NCBI GenBank assembly: GCA_046292765.1
Contig: JBKBQA010000002.1
Coordinates: 434,001 to 498,000, forward strand
Direction: 5' to 3'
Source: PGZG01 sp046292765
GTDB lineage: Bacteria; Pseudomonadota; Gammaproteobacteria; Pseudomonadales; Alcanivoracaceae
Length of the DNA: 64,000 nucleotides
Position numbers and translations under genes: made by a program. The notes under the pieces are model-generated. The model saw nothing but the letters and a program-made list of their open reading frames with translations, did not search any database and had not been told where the DNA came from. How positions within the stretch are numbered: position 1 is the stretch's first letter; the number at the start of each line of letters is the position of its first letter. Shown one piece after another: positions 1 through 9,049 of this stretch.

Positions 1-639
1 GCGCATCCTGAACCAGTCGTGCGCTTTCATCGCCGGCAGACTGAGCAGGCTCATCAATTTGCCGTAAGCGCCGCTGTTGTGAAAATTCACCGGGCTGGCG
101 ATGGTGGCCAGATTGCGTACCGGTGCATCCGGGTGGCCGCCCAGATACATCAGGCACAGCAGACCGCCCATGCAGTACCCGACCAGACTGATCTGCTCCG
201 TCGCGCCATGCTCGCGGACCGCATTGACGGCCTGCGGCAGCCACTGGTTGACGTAGGTACCCAGATGCAGATCGCGGTTCGAATGTGACGGTTGACCCCA
301 GTCAATCAGGTAGACGTCATAACCGCGCGCCATCAGATACCGCACCATGCTGCGGCTCGGCATGATGTCGAAGGTCCAGGCGTGGATGCCCAGCGCCGGC
401 ACCAGCAGCACCGGCACCTGCTTTTTTTCCTTGCTCACCGGTACGGCGCGGCCATCGACATTGATGTTGTCCATCGGCGGCAGCGAGTAATGCCGGACCG
501 ACATGATGCCGTCGCGCCAGATCTCCACCCACGGCGTCTTGTCGGTAAGGATGAAACGCTCAGGATGGCGGCGTCGCTCGACCGCGTGGGAGGCAGCTTT
601 CAGGCCGCTTTTCAGCATACCAACGGTTTTCAGGGCCAT
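1..639 (-). CDS. PHA-synthase-like alpha/beta hydrolase, N-terminal part (runs off the left edge)
   Basis: An open frame of 213 codons reads leftward from ATG at 637-639 and has no stop before the window edge, so the C-terminus is missing. It contains a conserved block with DVYLIDWGQP and then a lipase-like box GYCMGG in which the nucleophile is Cys instead of Ser. That Cys box is characteristic of PhaC-type poly(3-hydroxyalkanoate) synthases, which polymerise hydroxyacyl-CoA into storage granules. Asp and His of the triad would lie outside the window. Family membership is clear; true PHA synthase activity, rather than a related hydrolase, cannot be decided from this fragment. It is divergent from the thioesterase genes that follow. 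Confidence 0.8.
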   Translation of the reverse strand, partial: MALKTVGMLKSGLKAASHAVERRRHPERFILTDKTPWVEIWRDGIMSVRHYSLPPMDNINVDGRAVPVSKEKKQVPVLLVPALGIHAWTFDIMPSRSMVRYLMARGYDVYLIDWGQPSHSNRDLHLGTYVNQWLPQAVNAVREHGATEQISLVGYCMGGLLCLMYLGGHPDAPVRNLATIASPVNFHNSGAYGKLMSLLSLPAMKAHDWFRMR

Positions 640-729
640 CGAAATCCTTACTGCGGCAGGACAGGGTTATCGCCGGGGCGATCAGGCTGCTAATCTTGCG
701 CGATTGTGCAGCCGAGGTAATTGACCGCC

Positions 730-1209
730 GTGACGACTGAATCTAACCCGAAATACACCCGGCTTGAGGTGTGCCGCCGCCTAGTCTCCTCGGTGCACCA
801 CTCCGTGGAGCTCGGCATTGACGTGGTTGATGCCGACGAACAGCGGGTCAGGGCGCTGATGCCCTGGCAGCAACGACTGGTGGGCAACCCGGATACCGGT
901 GTGTTGCATGGCGGGGCAGTGTTTGCCTTCCTCGATCAGGTTGGCGGTCTGGCCAACGCCATGCGGATATTTCCGAACTTTGAGATCACCCCCACCATCG
1001 ACTTCCGTCTCGACCATCTGCGGGCGCCGGCACGGGGGAAAACCGTGGTGGGTGTGGCGGAATGTTATCGCCTCAGTGAGCACGTGGCGTTCGTCCGTCT
1101 GAGTGCCTTCGAGGAGGGTCAGGAAGATGAGCCGGTGGCGGTGGGGCTGGCCACCTACATGCGTATGAAGATTCCCACCGGCACCTACTTCAAGGGGAGC
1201 AAGGCATGA
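730..1209 (+). CDS. PaaI-type hot-dog thioesterase
   Basis: A protein of about 159 residues with the hot-dog thioesterase signature HGGAVFAFLDQVGGLANA followed by TPTIDFRLDHLRAP, typical of the PaaI/YigI group that hydrolyses acyl-CoA thioesters in the cytoplasm. The start is ambiguous: GTG at 730 lies 12 nt after GAGG (714-717), while an in-frame TTG at 721 is only 3 nt after it; GTG is preferred. Its last codons overlap the next gene by ATGA, so the two thioesterases are translationally coupled. The substrate is unknown; the neighbouring PHA-synthase-like gene makes a hydroxyacyl- or fatty acyl-CoA plausible (inference). Confidence 0.85.
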   Translation: MTTESNPKYTRLEVCRRLVSSVHHSVELGIDVVDADEQRVRALMPWQQRLVGNPDTGVLHGGAVFAFLDQVGGLANAMRIFPNFEITPTIDFRLDHLRAPARGKTVVGVAECYRLSEHVAFVRLSAFEEGQEDEPVAVGLATYMRMKIPTGTYFKGSKA

Positions 1210-1658
1210 GTGATCCGCTGAAATCCCTGATTGCCGCCTGCCGCAGCGGCGCGCAGCCCTACCAGGCGCTGGTGGAGCGGGTGCCCTATGCCGGGTTTCT
1301 CGGTATTCGTATTGAGGCACGCGGCGAAGAGCTCACCTTTGTGCTGCCGAAATCCGATACCAATCTCGGCAACCCGACCCTGCCAGCCCTGCACGGTGGT
1401 GCGGTGGCGGGCTTTATGGAGCAGGCGGCGTTGATCTTCCTGTTGCTGGAGATGGGGGAGCCGCGGCTACCGAAGACGATCGATTTCACCATCGATTATC
1501 TGCGCGCCGGTCTGTTCCGGGACACCTTTGCCGAGTGCCGGGTGACCCGGCTCGGGCGACGGGTAGGTAACGTGCAGATCGAAGCCTGGCAGGCCCGTCG
1601 TGATGAGCCCATTGCCATTGCCCGGGCTCACTTCCTGTTGTCCGAGGAGGGCGGCTGA
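1206..1658 (+). CDS. PaaI-type hot-dog thioesterase, second copy
   Basis: A 150-residue hot-dog protein with LHGGAVAGFMEQAALI and KTIDFTIDYLRAG, paralogous in layout to the gene just upstream. The start ATG overlaps the upstream stop (ATGA at 1206-1209), indicating one transcript and translational coupling. Two non-identical hot-dog chains encoded side by side may form a heterodimer or act on different acyl-CoA chain lengths; both are inference. It converges with the TetR gene, with 15 bp between the two stops. Confidence 0.85.
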   Translation: MSDPLKSLIAACRSGAQPYQALVERVPYAGFLGIRIEARGEELTFVLPKSDTNLGNPTLPALHGGAVAGFMEQAALIFLLLEMGEPRLPKTIDFTIDYLRAGLFRDTFAECRVTRLGRRVGNVQIEAWQARRDEPIAIARAHFLLSEEGG

Positions 1659-1673
1659 CCGCGCTTTGTCAGA

Positions 1674-2306
1674 TCATGTTGTCGGCGCCAGCAGCGGACG
1701 CAGCAACGCATTGGCAAACTGCCGGACACTGTCCTCGTCGGCCGGATCAATGATCCCGGCAGGGCTCAGCACCAGCGACTGAGTCAGGCGCAGTAGCAGT
1801 TCCGCCAATGGCTCGGCGGGCCGCTGGGCCAGCTGGCCGGCCTTTTGCGCCTTGCTGATCTGCGCTGCCAGATACAGACGGGCGAAGGTGGTGGTGGCCT
1901 GCGGCAGCGCGACAGTGAGATACGGCAGGATGGTGTCTGGCTCCGAATGCAGCAGACGCACCAGCAAAGGGTGCCGGTGGGCTCGGGTAACCGCGAGAAC
2001 AAAGGCCTCCACCATCGCATCAACCGTTGAACCCATGCCCTGCAATCGCTCTTCGATCAGCGCCAGTTGCTGCTGGCACTCGCGCAAGATCACCGCCTGG
2101 ACCAGCTGATCCTTGTCGCCGAAGCGACGATAGACGGTGGCACGTCCCATGCCGGCTTTCCGAGCCACGTCGTCCATGCTGGTGCGGCGTAGACCGAACT
2201 CAATAAACAGACCCAGAGCGGCATCCAGCACCTGATCGTTGCTGGATGCCGCTCTGGCAGATGCTGTCGAGGGGGCGAGGGAAATGGGGGGTGTGCTGTT
2301 GGTCAT
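1674..2306 (-). CDS. TetR-family transcriptional regulator
   Basis: 210 residues. The N-terminal helix-turn-helix reads LRRTSMDDVARKAGMGRATVYRRFGDK, the classical TetR_N pattern; the C-terminal two-thirds is the variable ligand-binding helical domain. The ATG at 2306 is chosen because GGAGG sits 5 nt upstream on the minus strand; longer frames exist but have no ribosome site. It is divergent from the ferritin-like di-iron gene across a 313 bp spacer, the usual arrangement for a regulator controlling its neighbour and itself. The ligand is unknown. Confidence 0.88.
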   Translation of the reverse strand: MTNSTPPISLAPSTASARAASSNDQVLDAALGLFIEFGLRRTSMDDVARKAGMGRATVYRRFGDKDQLVQAVILRECQQQLALIEERLQGMGSTVDAMVEAFVLAVTRAHRHPLLVRLLHSEPDTILPYLTVALPQATTTFARLYLAAQISKAQKAGQLAQRPAEPLAELLLRLTQSLVLSPAGIIDPADEDSVRQFANALLRPLLAPTT

Positions 2307-2619
2307 GGCGTCCTCCGTTGCCACCATGGTAGATGAGATCTGTGGGTCGGGGCAGGAAGCATACATTTTGCGGCGCTTTGTCGGTGCCTGACATGCCACT
2401 GATTTCCCGCGAAATCACATTAGATTTACTAAATAAAATATTGATATTAAATGGATAAAATTTCATCCTCTGCGCCTGATTGTGTTCAGGCGACAGCCGT
2501 CGGCGGAATTGTCATTGAGCGACATTGCCGCCATAGCGGATCGGGCATAATGTCGTTCGGGTAGCCATTCGTCAGCAGTCGCTGGAACGAGCAGTCCCCA
2601 GAACAACAAGAGGCGCCCT
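2307..2619. promoter_or_regulatory. Divergent intergenic region between tetR-type gene and di-iron gene
   Basis: 313 bp without a supportable gene. An AT-rich stretch at about 2417-2464 stands out from the GC-rich surroundings and is a plausible promoter zone. An inverted repeat CGACATT (2520-2526) / AATGTCG (2549-2555) with 22 nt between the arms lies on the side of the di-iron gene and could be an operator, perhaps for the TetR protein. Function is inferred from position only. Confidence 0.35.
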
Positions 2620-3732
2620 ATGAATATCAGAAAACTCAGCCATCCGCCCACCGATGTCACCATTTACCAGAGCTGGCACGGCCCCGGTCATGACGATCTC
2701 GAGTCGCGACTGACCACGGAACATGTCGAGGACGTGGTGGAAATCTTTCAGACGCCTCTCACGGGGCATTACAACTGGGATTACTCCAGTGCTGATGGTC
2801 GTATTCGCAAGCTCTACCGGCTTGGCAAGGAGCTGAACTGGAACGCGGAGATGGATATCGACTGGAACCGCACTTTCGCGCACGACCAGATCCCCCTCGA
2901 CCAGAACATGAACCCCTTTATGGGCTGGGAACCGTTCGAGCGCATGAGCGATGAGGAAAAGCTCCGCTTCGGCTGGCATAACCTGGCCTGGATGCTGGCC
3001 CAGTTTGTCCACGGCGAGCAGGGCGCCTTGCTGGTGGCGTCACAGCTGGCGAGTTGCGCGCCGACCTTTGATGCCAAGTTGTATGCGGCGTCGCAGACCT
3101 TCGATGAGGCGCGCCATGTCGAGGTGTTTACCAAGTATCTGCAGGAAAAAATCGGCATCCTCTATCCGATTAACCCGAACCTGAAGGTATTGCTCGACAA
3201 GATCTTGTCTGATCCGCGCTGGGATCTGAAGTTTATCGGTATGCAGATCATTATTGAGGGGCTTGCCCTGGCGGCTTTCAACACCTTGAAGATGACCGCG
3301 CAGGATCCATTGCTGCGAGACATCATTACCCTTGTGGTGCGAGACGAGGCCCGTCATGTGACCTTCGGGGTGAATTATCTGGAGGATTTCGTCCAGACCC
3401 TGACCGAGCAGGAAAAAGAGGATCGTGCGCAGTTTGCCTATGAGGCCTGCGTGGTGATGCGCGAGCGCCTGATCAGTACCGAGGTGTTCGAGCATTTCGG
3501 CTGGGATGTGCCGGCGGCGCGGGATCGGGTGCTGGAGTCCTATCTTATGCAGCAGTTCCGCAACCTGCTGTTTACCCGCGTGATTCCAAACCTGAAGCGG
3601 ATCGGCTTGCTGACCGATGCGGTGCGGCCGAAGTTTGAGGCACTGGGGATTCTGCAGTTCGAGAATCTGTTGAATGATGGCGAGATTGATTGGGCGGAAT
3701 TGTCGCGGCCACTGTATGACAAGACAGCCTGA
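2620..3732 (+). CDS. Ferritin-like di-iron oxygenase-type protein
   Basis: 370 residues, mostly helical. Carboxylate/histidine motifs of a four-helix di-iron bundle are visible: HGEQGALL around residue 129, FDEARHVEVF around residue 162 and RDEARHVTFGV around residue 244. The two EARH motifs are the E-x-x-H half-sites. This places it in the ferritin-like superfamily (ribonucleotide reductase R2, AurF and fatty-acid-modifying relatives). It may oxidise a lipid or small molecule using O2, but the substrate cannot be read from the sequence. RBS-like AAGAGG precedes the ATG. The divergent TetR regulator is its likely controller. Confidence 0.75.
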   Translation: MNIRKLSHPPTDVTIYQSWHGPGHDDLESRLTTEHVEDVVEIFQTPLTGHYNWDYSSADGRIRKLYRLGKELNWNAEMDIDWNRTFAHDQIPLDQNMNPFMGWEPFERMSDEEKLRFGWHNLAWMLAQFVHGEQGALLVASQLASCAPTFDAKLYAASQTFDEARHVEVFTKYLQEKIGILYPINPNLKVLLDKILSDPRWDLKFIGMQIIIEGLALAAFNTLKMTAQDPLLRDIITLVVRDEARHVTFGVNYLEDFVQTLTEQEKEDRAQFAYEACVVMRERLISTEVFEHFGWDVPAARDRVLESYLMQQFRNLLFTRVIPNLKRIGLLTDAVRPKFEALGILQFENLLNDGEIDWAELSRPLYDKTA

Positions 3733-3794
3733 TTGAAACCGTGTGCCCGCCAACCCTGCCGCGATTGGGGCTTTGGAAACAGTACGAAGCGAGG

Positions 3795-3902
3795 TCTGAG
3801 CAGGTGTGCCTCCCTCCCGGGACCATCGGAGCCATGGATGGCGGAGATGAGCTACAGGGAGGTACTTGTGCGTGTCCCGGGAGGGAGGCACACCTGCTCA
3901 GA
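3795..3902 (+). repeat. Long-armed hairpin repeat, copy A
   Basis: A 108 bp non-coding element between the di-iron gene and an MFS gene. Left arm 3795-3823 and right arm 3874-3902 are perfectly complementary over 29 nt and end in CCCGGGAC / GTCCCGGG. They enclose a 50-nt core (3824-3873) holding a small nested hairpin GCCAT-GG-ATGGC and the motif GAGCTACAGGGAGGTACTT. The core is 48/50 identical to the inverted core of copy B and related to that of copy C, but the arms are unrelated in sequence outside the GGGAC tips. There is no T-tract, so it is not a simple terminator. Function unknown; a mobile or structured nucleic-acid element is likely. Confidence 0.85.
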
Positions 3903-4025
3903 TCGGGAAGGTCACTGCCATCCCGTCTTTTCGCAGCTTGCGTTACCGCTTCTGCACAACAATCCGTCATTCCCCTTCGCCCCCGCGCTGGTTAGCATGC
4001 TGCACCTTTTCGCTTCTGGCTGTAC

Positions 4026-5249
4026 ATGTCTGATGTCCCGGTAAAGCCCGCCACCTTTCTGTTGCTGCTTGCCGTTGCCGTGACCGGCATGGGGCAGACG
4101 CTGGTGTTTGCCATCCTGCCATCGCTCGGTCGTGCCACGGGACTTGCCGATATCCAGGTGGGGCTGATCATCACCTGTTCGTCGCTGGCTTTTGCGCTGG
4201 CCAGTCCGGTGTGGGGGCGGCTGAGCGAGTATCTGGGCCGGCGTCCAGTGCTGGTGATCGGACTCAGTGGCTATGCCGGCGGCACGCTGTTGTTTGCACT
4301 GGTGTTTGAGGCCGGCCTCGCCGGCGTCGCCAGGGGGTGGGCGCTGCTGGCACTGCTGGTGCTGGCCAGAGTACTGCAGGCGCTGGTGATGGCGGCATCG
4401 CCACCCGCCGCCACCGCCTACATCGCCGATGTTACCTCGGCGGCGGAACGCACCCGCGGTATGGGCCGGATCGGTGCTGCACACAACTTTGGCACCATTG
4501 TCGGTCCGGCGCTTGGCGGGGCTCTGGCGGTGTTCGGGCTGGTGATGCCGCTGTATGCGGTGGTGCTGATCACGGCGTCGATGGCGGTGGTGGTCTGGCG
4601 TCGTTTGCCGGAATCGCCCTGGATACTGCAACGGCCACGACCGGCGCGGCCGTTCTCGCTGCCGGACGCGATACGGGCCAGTCTGGCCGCCTATGTTGAT
4701 CGACGTCTGCTCGATGTGCTGCTGATTGGCGTCTCGCTGTTTCTCTGCTTTGCGGTGGTTCAGCAGACGCTCGGCTTCATGTACCAGGATCGCTTTGCCC
4801 TCAGCCCGGCGCAGGGTGCCGCCGGTGTCGGTGTTGCCATGATGCTGGCAGCGGTGACGTCGCTGCTGGCCCAGGCCGTCATTGTTCAGCGCCTGCGCTG
4901 GCCGCCGGAGAATCTGCTGCGTCTGGCGGTGCCGGCCATCGGTATTGGCTCGCTGATACTGCTATTCGCGCCGATGCAGGCGGTGGCTGCAGGCGCCATT
5001 GCGCTGGTGGGATTGGGGTTGGGTCTTGGTATGCCAGGCGTCAGCAGTGCCGCGAGCCTGCGCGTGGGTGTGGAAGAGCAGGGGGCTGTGGCGGGGATGA
5101 TGAGTGCCTGTCCGGCACTGGGCTACATTCTTGGGCCGGTGGTGGGCACCGGGCTTTACCAGCTATGGCCGCTGGCGCCGTATGTGCTGGTGTGTGTGCT
5201 GGTGTTGCCGCTGGGATGGGCGGTGTGGCGCCTGGGGCGCCACACCTGA
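4026..5249 (+). CDS. MFS transporter, TetA-like drug/solute exporter
   Basis: 407 residues with about 12 hydrophobic segments. The loop 2-3 motif A, GRLSEYLGRRP, is typical of drug:H+ antiporters of the major facilitator superfamily in the inner membrane. No strong ribosome site precedes the ATG at 4026. The substrate cannot be predicted. It converges with the OmpA-type lipoprotein gene with only 6 bp between the stops. Confidence 0.85.
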   Translation: MSDVPVKPATFLLLLAVAVTGMGQTLVFAILPSLGRATGLADIQVGLIITCSSLAFALASPVWGRLSEYLGRRPVLVIGLSGYAGGTLLFALVFEAGLAGVARGWALLALLVLARVLQALVMAASPPAATAYIADVTSAAERTRGMGRIGAAHNFGTIVGPALGGALAVFGLVMPLYAVVLITASMAVVVWRRLPESPWILQRPRPARPFSLPDAIRASLAAYVDRRLLDVLLIGVSLFLCFAVVQQTLGFMYQDRFALSPAQGAAGVGVAMMLAAVTSLLAQAVIVQRLRWPPENLLRLAVPAIGIGSLILLFAPMQAVAAGAIALVGLGLGLGMPGVSSAASLRVGVEEQGAVAGMMSACPALGYILGPVVGTGLYQLWPLAPYVLVCVLVLPLGWAVWRLGRHT

Positions 5250-5255
5250 CCGGGC

Positions 5256-5921
5256 TTACTGGATGAACGGCAGCAGGATCAGCTCGACGCGACGGTTCTG
5301 CGCACGACCACTGTCGGTGGCATTCGAGGCGACCGGCTGGTGAGGGCCGAAACCAACGATGTCCATGCGCACCTGCTCGACGCCGAAGCGGGCCAGACCA
5401 TTGGCCACCGACTGGGCGCGCTGTTGCGACAGCATCATGTTGTACTGGACCGAACCGGTGCTGTCGGTGTGACCACCCACCTGAATCATGGTCGACTTGT
5501 ACTCTTTCAGCACTTGAGCAACGGAATCCAGCACCGGCATAAACGAATCCCGGAGCACGTACTGGTTGGTATCAAAGGTAATGTTGCCGGGCATGTTGAG
5601 GATGATGTTGTCGCCATCACGGGTCACTGACACGCCGCTGGCAGCCAGCTTTTCGCGCAGCTTGGCTTCCTGAACGTCCATATAGACACCGACGCTGCCA
5701 CCGGCCACGGCGCCGATACCGGCACCCTTGAGGGCCCGTTCCTTGCGCTCCTTGGCGTTGTCGGAGGTGGCAATACCGATGATGGCACCGGCAGCAGCAC
5801 CGATCATGGCGCCGGTGGCGGCCTTGGAACGCTGTTGTTCGCCGGTATAGGGGTTCATGGTCGTGCAGCCAGTGATGGCGACGGCGCCAGTCATCAGGGT
5901 GGCTAGGGCAAGCTTCTTCAT
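5256..5921 (-). CDS. OmpA-family lipoprotein (YiaD-like)
   Basis: 221 residues. A lipoprotein signal peptide with lipobox ITGC (Cys at about residue 19) is followed by a glycine-zipper segment (GAMIGAAAGAIIGIA, GAGIGAVAGGSVG) and a C-terminal OmpA peptidoglycan-binding domain with GGHTDSTGSVQYN and the RAQNRRVEL end motif. The domain order matches E. coli YiaD: lipid anchor, glycine zipper, OmpA domain that grips peptidoglycan. GGAGAT lies just upstream of the ATG. Role in envelope tethering is from family knowledge. Confidence 0.9.
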   Translation of the reverse strand: MKKLALATLMTGAVAITGCTTMNPYTGEQQRSKAATGAMIGAAAGAIIGIATSDNAKERKERALKGAGIGAVAGGSVGVYMDVQEAKLREKLAASGVSVTRDGDNIILNMPGNITFDTNQYVLRDSFMPVLDSVAQVLKEYKSTMIQVGGHTDSTGSVQYNMMLSQQRAQSVANGLARFGVEQVRMDIVGFGPHQPVASNATDSGRAQNRRVELILLPFIQ

Positions 5922-6062
5922 CGGATCTCCTCGGTGGGTGACGCTGGCCTGGGCCAGAGACTGACCACAAGCCTAGACGTTTTGTTATAAACGGGGAACC
6001 GTGATTGCGTCACGGAATGGTAAACTTGGCCGCTTTGATGGCCAGCAGGGCAGTCCGGTTCC

Positions 6063-6905
6063 ATGAAGGTACGCACACCGATCCGCTTTGAGGATTATCG
6101 TCCGCCCTCGGCCGAGCGGATACGTCGGCTGCTGACGCTGCAGCGCTGGTACTTTAGCCCGAAGCTGCTCGGGACCGAGCGAATCAGCCGCCAGCGCCCG
6201 GGCCTGTTTGTCGGCAACCATGCCATCTTCGGGGTTATCGACTCGCCGCTGTTCGCCAGCGCCCTGTACAGCCAGACCGGGATCTACCCGCGCAGCCTCG
6301 GCGATCACTTTCATTTTGACGTGCCTGGCTGGGGTGACCTGCTGATCCGGTACGGCGCCGTGCCCGGCACCCGTGAGAATTGCAGCCGGCTGATGGAAGC
6401 CGGCCAGCATGTGCTGGTGTTTCCGGGCGGCGCCCGGGAAGTGGCAAAACGGCGCAGTGAGATCAACCGCCTGACCTGGAAAAATCGCACCGGCTTTGCC
6501 CGCATGGCCATTGAGCATGGCTATGACATCATCCCGTTTGCCTCGGTGGGCTGTGACGAGGCCTATACCATTTTGTTCGATGGCGATGATTTCCAGCACA
6601 GCCGGGTGGGGCGCTGGCTGCTTGGCCAACCGGCCCTGAACAACCTGCTGCGCGGCGGCGATACCTTTATGCCGCTGGCTCGTGGTCTCGGCCCGACCCT
6701 GCTGCCCCGCCCGGAGCCGTTCTGGTTCATGATCGGCGAACCCATCCCGACCACGGAATACGCTGGCCGCGAAGATGACAAGGACGCCCTGTGGGATCTG
6801 CGCAATCGTACCTCTGCAGCGATCGAGGCGATGATCGCGGCGTTGCAGCAGAAGCGTGCCAGCCAGCCACTACCAGGCTGGCGCCGCCGTCTGCTCGAAC
6901 GCTGA
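6063..6905 (+). CDS. PlsC-type lysophospholipid acyltransferase family protein
   Basis: 280 residues. The acyltransferase motif I NH-x(5)-D is seen as GNHAIFGVIDSPLF near residue 58, and a second conserved block VFPGGAREV near residue 120. These belong to the glycerolipid acyltransferase superfamily (PF01553), which transfers acyl chains to lysophospholipids, glycerol phosphate or other alcohols at the cytoplasmic membrane. The version here resembles the branch seen with diacylglycerol/phytyl ester acyltransferases, but the acceptor is not predictable. Transcribed in the same direction as the MpaB-like gene 113 bp downstream. Confidence 0.8.
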   Translation: MKVRTPIRFEDYRPPSAERIRRLLTLQRWYFSPKLLGTERISRQRPGLFVGNHAIFGVIDSPLFASALYSQTGIYPRSLGDHFHFDVPGWGDLLIRYGAVPGTRENCSRLMEAGQHVLVFPGGAREVAKRRSEINRLTWKNRTGFARMAIEHGYDIIPFASVGCDEAYTILFDGDDFQHSRVGRWLLGQPALNNLLRGGDTFMPLARGLGPTLLPRPEPFWFMIGEPIPTTEYAGREDDKDALWDLRNRTSAAIEAMIAALQQKRASQPLPGWRRRLLER

Positions 6906-7018
6906 ATCCTGACCAGTTTGATCAAGCTACACTGTTTTTCGGCCTTGCTTCAGAACTCACTGGTTCCGATACTGGAGCTGTGTGTCCGGTGGCGGGCAAT
7001 TGATGCGGAGAGCAGGGT

Positions 7019-8350
7019 ATGACGGAGTCGCTGGAAGCGTTGCAGGCTCGAGTCCGGGCGCAGAAAGACCTTATTCCTTCCCTTTACGGTGATGTGGATT
7101 TTTCCATTATCCCTGAGCGCTTTGCCGGTGGAGCGGGGGACGAGTGCGCGCTGCCCGGACGCTTTGCGCGCAAGTATCGTCCGGCGATTCTCAGCGATCG
7201 GGAAAAACTTGACCGTGCTCTGGCCTACACCATGCTGGGCGACACTGTGGCGGATGCCTATGCCGCGCTGATGCCGGAATACGGCTTCCGCCGTCTGATC
7301 AGCATGCTAACCGACGCCTGTGACAAGGGCGTCGACAAGGTGGAAGGCGCCCCCCAAGAACTGCACGACTTTATCGGCGCCATGGAGCGGATTCCCGACT
7401 GGCTGGATATGGCGCTGGTGAACGAGGGGGCGAGGGTGAGCCGCATTGCCATGGCCAACCTCGCGCCATTTGCCATTCGCGGCGCCTTTGTTGCCACCTT
7501 CATGAACAAATACTCGGGCTTGCCGATGGCGCTCACTGGCACCTTGTCCGACGAGACCTCGGTGCAACGGGTCAAGGAAACCGCCAGCTTCTTCACCACC
7601 GCCACACTGCCCGGTGCGCTGGAACGTTTTGGCACCGGTTTCAAGGCCGCTGCCATGGTACGACTGATGCACTCCATGGTGCGCTTCAACATCATGAAAC
7701 GGGCCAGAAAAGTCTGGGATGTCAACGTCTATGGGATTCCGATTCCCCAGGTCGATCAGATGCCGGCAGGCACCATGCCGGCATTCATCACCGCCTTCAA
7801 GGTGATTCGCAAGGGCCGCACGGAATTTACTCGTGACGAGCGCGCCATCGTCGAGCTGTGTCGCTACCAGAGCTACTTGCTGGGCTTGCCGGAGGATCTG
7901 TTGCCCGATACCCCGCGTGGCATTTTCGACGCCATGATGACCTACGGCAGCACCCTGCGCGAAGGCTACGACGATGAAACCTGCGGGGCGCTGGTGCGCT
8001 CCACCATGGCGGCCTACCTGCCGGCGGACCAGTCACTGCGCAACCGGGTGTACAACACCTTCGAGAAGAGCTTTTCCAAGGTATTTTTCAGCCGTGTTTT
8101 CCTGATCGGGGATGAGCGCCAGAAGGCGCGGCGCATGGGCGTGCAGCCTTCGATGAAGGATTACCTGCTGTTCGCCGCCAGCAACCTCTACATCCTGCCT
8201 CGCATGACCGCCTTCACGATGGTGGAAAAGGTGCCGGTGGTCGGCTGGGTGGCGGACCAGTTGCTGATCCGCCGCCTGAACCAGCTGCTGGTGGATTACG
8301 GTCATGCGGAGTACACCACCGATCCGGCCAAGTACAAGGTGGCGACCTGA
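7019..8350 (+). CDS. MpaB/Lcp-like (DUF2236) oxygenase-family protein
   Basis: 443 residues. The conserved block with ALERFGTGFKAAAMVRLMHSMVR matches the DUF2236 family, which includes the rubber oxygenase Lcp, a haem b enzyme, and the fungal MpaB enzymes; the His of VRLMHSMVR aligns with the family's haem ligand region. The protein is therefore a candidate haem-dependent oxygenase of unknown substrate. GGAG occurs upstream of the ATG at 7019. A second, shorter family member lies at 41891-43033. The gene converges with the GNAT gene. Confidence 0.72.
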   Translation: MTESLEALQARVRAQKDLIPSLYGDVDFSIIPERFAGGAGDECALPGRFARKYRPAILSDREKLDRALAYTMLGDTVADAYAALMPEYGFRRLISMLTDACDKGVDKVEGAPQELHDFIGAMERIPDWLDMALVNEGARVSRIAMANLAPFAIRGAFVATFMNKYSGLPMALTGTLSDETSVQRVKETASFFTTATLPGALERFGTGFKAAAMVRLMHSMVRFNIMKRARKVWDVNVYGIPIPQVDQMPAGTMPAFITAFKVIRKGRTEFTRDERAIVELCRYQSYLLGLPEDLLPDTPRGIFDAMMTYGSTLREGYDDETCGALVRSTMAAYLPADQSLRNRVYNTFEKSFSKVFFSRVFLIGDERQKARRMGVQPSMKDYLLFAASNLYILPRMTAFTMVEKVPVVGWVADQLLIRRLNQLLVDYGHAEYTTDPAKYKVAT

Positions 8351-8359
8351 TCCATCGCG

Positions 8360-8959
8360 CTAACGCGGTTCGCGCCACAGGCACCACAGTGATGGTGCCT
8401 TGCCGGGAAAGTCGGTGAGGGTTCGGGTTACTTCAAAGCCATAGCGCCGGTACAACGACAGGTTGCTCTCTTCTGCAGTTTCCAGATAGGCCGGCTGGTG
8501 TTGCTGGTCTGCCAGCGCGAGGCCGGCTTCAATCAGCGGCCGCGACCAGCCCTTGCCATGATGCGCTGGATCTACGCCCAGCACCTGCAGGTAGTAATGC
8601 GGTTCATGGGGGTGGGCATCCTGCACTATTTGCACGGCCTGGCTCACTGTCCAGAGTCGGTGCCAGTCGATCATGCGGGCAACATCGGGCAGAAACCGAA
8701 GTTGCTGCCACAAGCCAAGTTGCCACTGTCCCGGTGCTGACCAGAGTGCGGCACCTTCGTGTTGCGCGCCACACCAGACCAGCCCACCGGGCAGGGCAAG
8801 GTGGTTGAGTTGGGCAGCAAATCCGCGTGCCAGACGAGCCTGATAGCCGTCGCTGTCGCCGACAATCCAGCGCCAGAACGGATCACGATCAAATGCCCGG
8901 GCGAGCATGGTGGACAGGGCGGGGACGTCCTGAGCGTTGGCAAGGCGAATCGTGGGCAT
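8360..8959 (-). CDS. GNAT-family N-acetyltransferase
   Basis: 199 residues beginning MPTIRLANAQDVPALSTMLARAF. The acetyl-CoA binding motif A appears as LQVLGVDPAHHGKGWSRPLI, in which the usual Q/R-x-x-G-x-G/A reads HHGKGWS, followed by SNLSLYRRYGFEV near the C-terminus. The frame stays open upstream into hairpin repeat copy B, but the GNAT fold starts at MPTIRLA, so CAT at 8957-8959 is taken as the start. The acceptor substrate is unknown. Confidence 0.82.
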   Translation of the reverse strand: MPTIRLANAQDVPALSTMLARAFDRDPFWRWIVGDSDGYQARLARGFAAQLNHLALPGGLVWCGAQHEGAALWSAPGQWQLGLWQQLRFLPDVARMIDWHRLWTVSQAVQIVQDAHPHEPHYYLQVLGVDPAHHGKGWSRPLIEAGLALADQQHQPAYLETAEESNLSLYRRYGFEVTRTLTDFPGKAPSLWCLWREPR

Positions 8960-9049
8960 GGGGTGGAGGCTCGCAGGGGTTTTTCGGATTGTACGTGTTT
9001 GTTTGGGTTGCTTGGCATGGTGTTGTTGGAGATCGCAGTGATCGTCTCC

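Noticed and set aside
3733..3902. Hairpin repeat copy A as a rho-independent terminator for the di-iron gene
   Set aside because: No T-run follows, the loop is 50 nt, and the other two copies lie between divergent genes where a terminator is not expected.
3733..4044. An open frame of about 103 codons across hairpin repeat copy A
   Set aside because: It simply reads through the two complementary arms and core; the same peptide-like strings recur in copies B and C because of the repeat, there is no ribosome site, and it runs into the real MFS gene.
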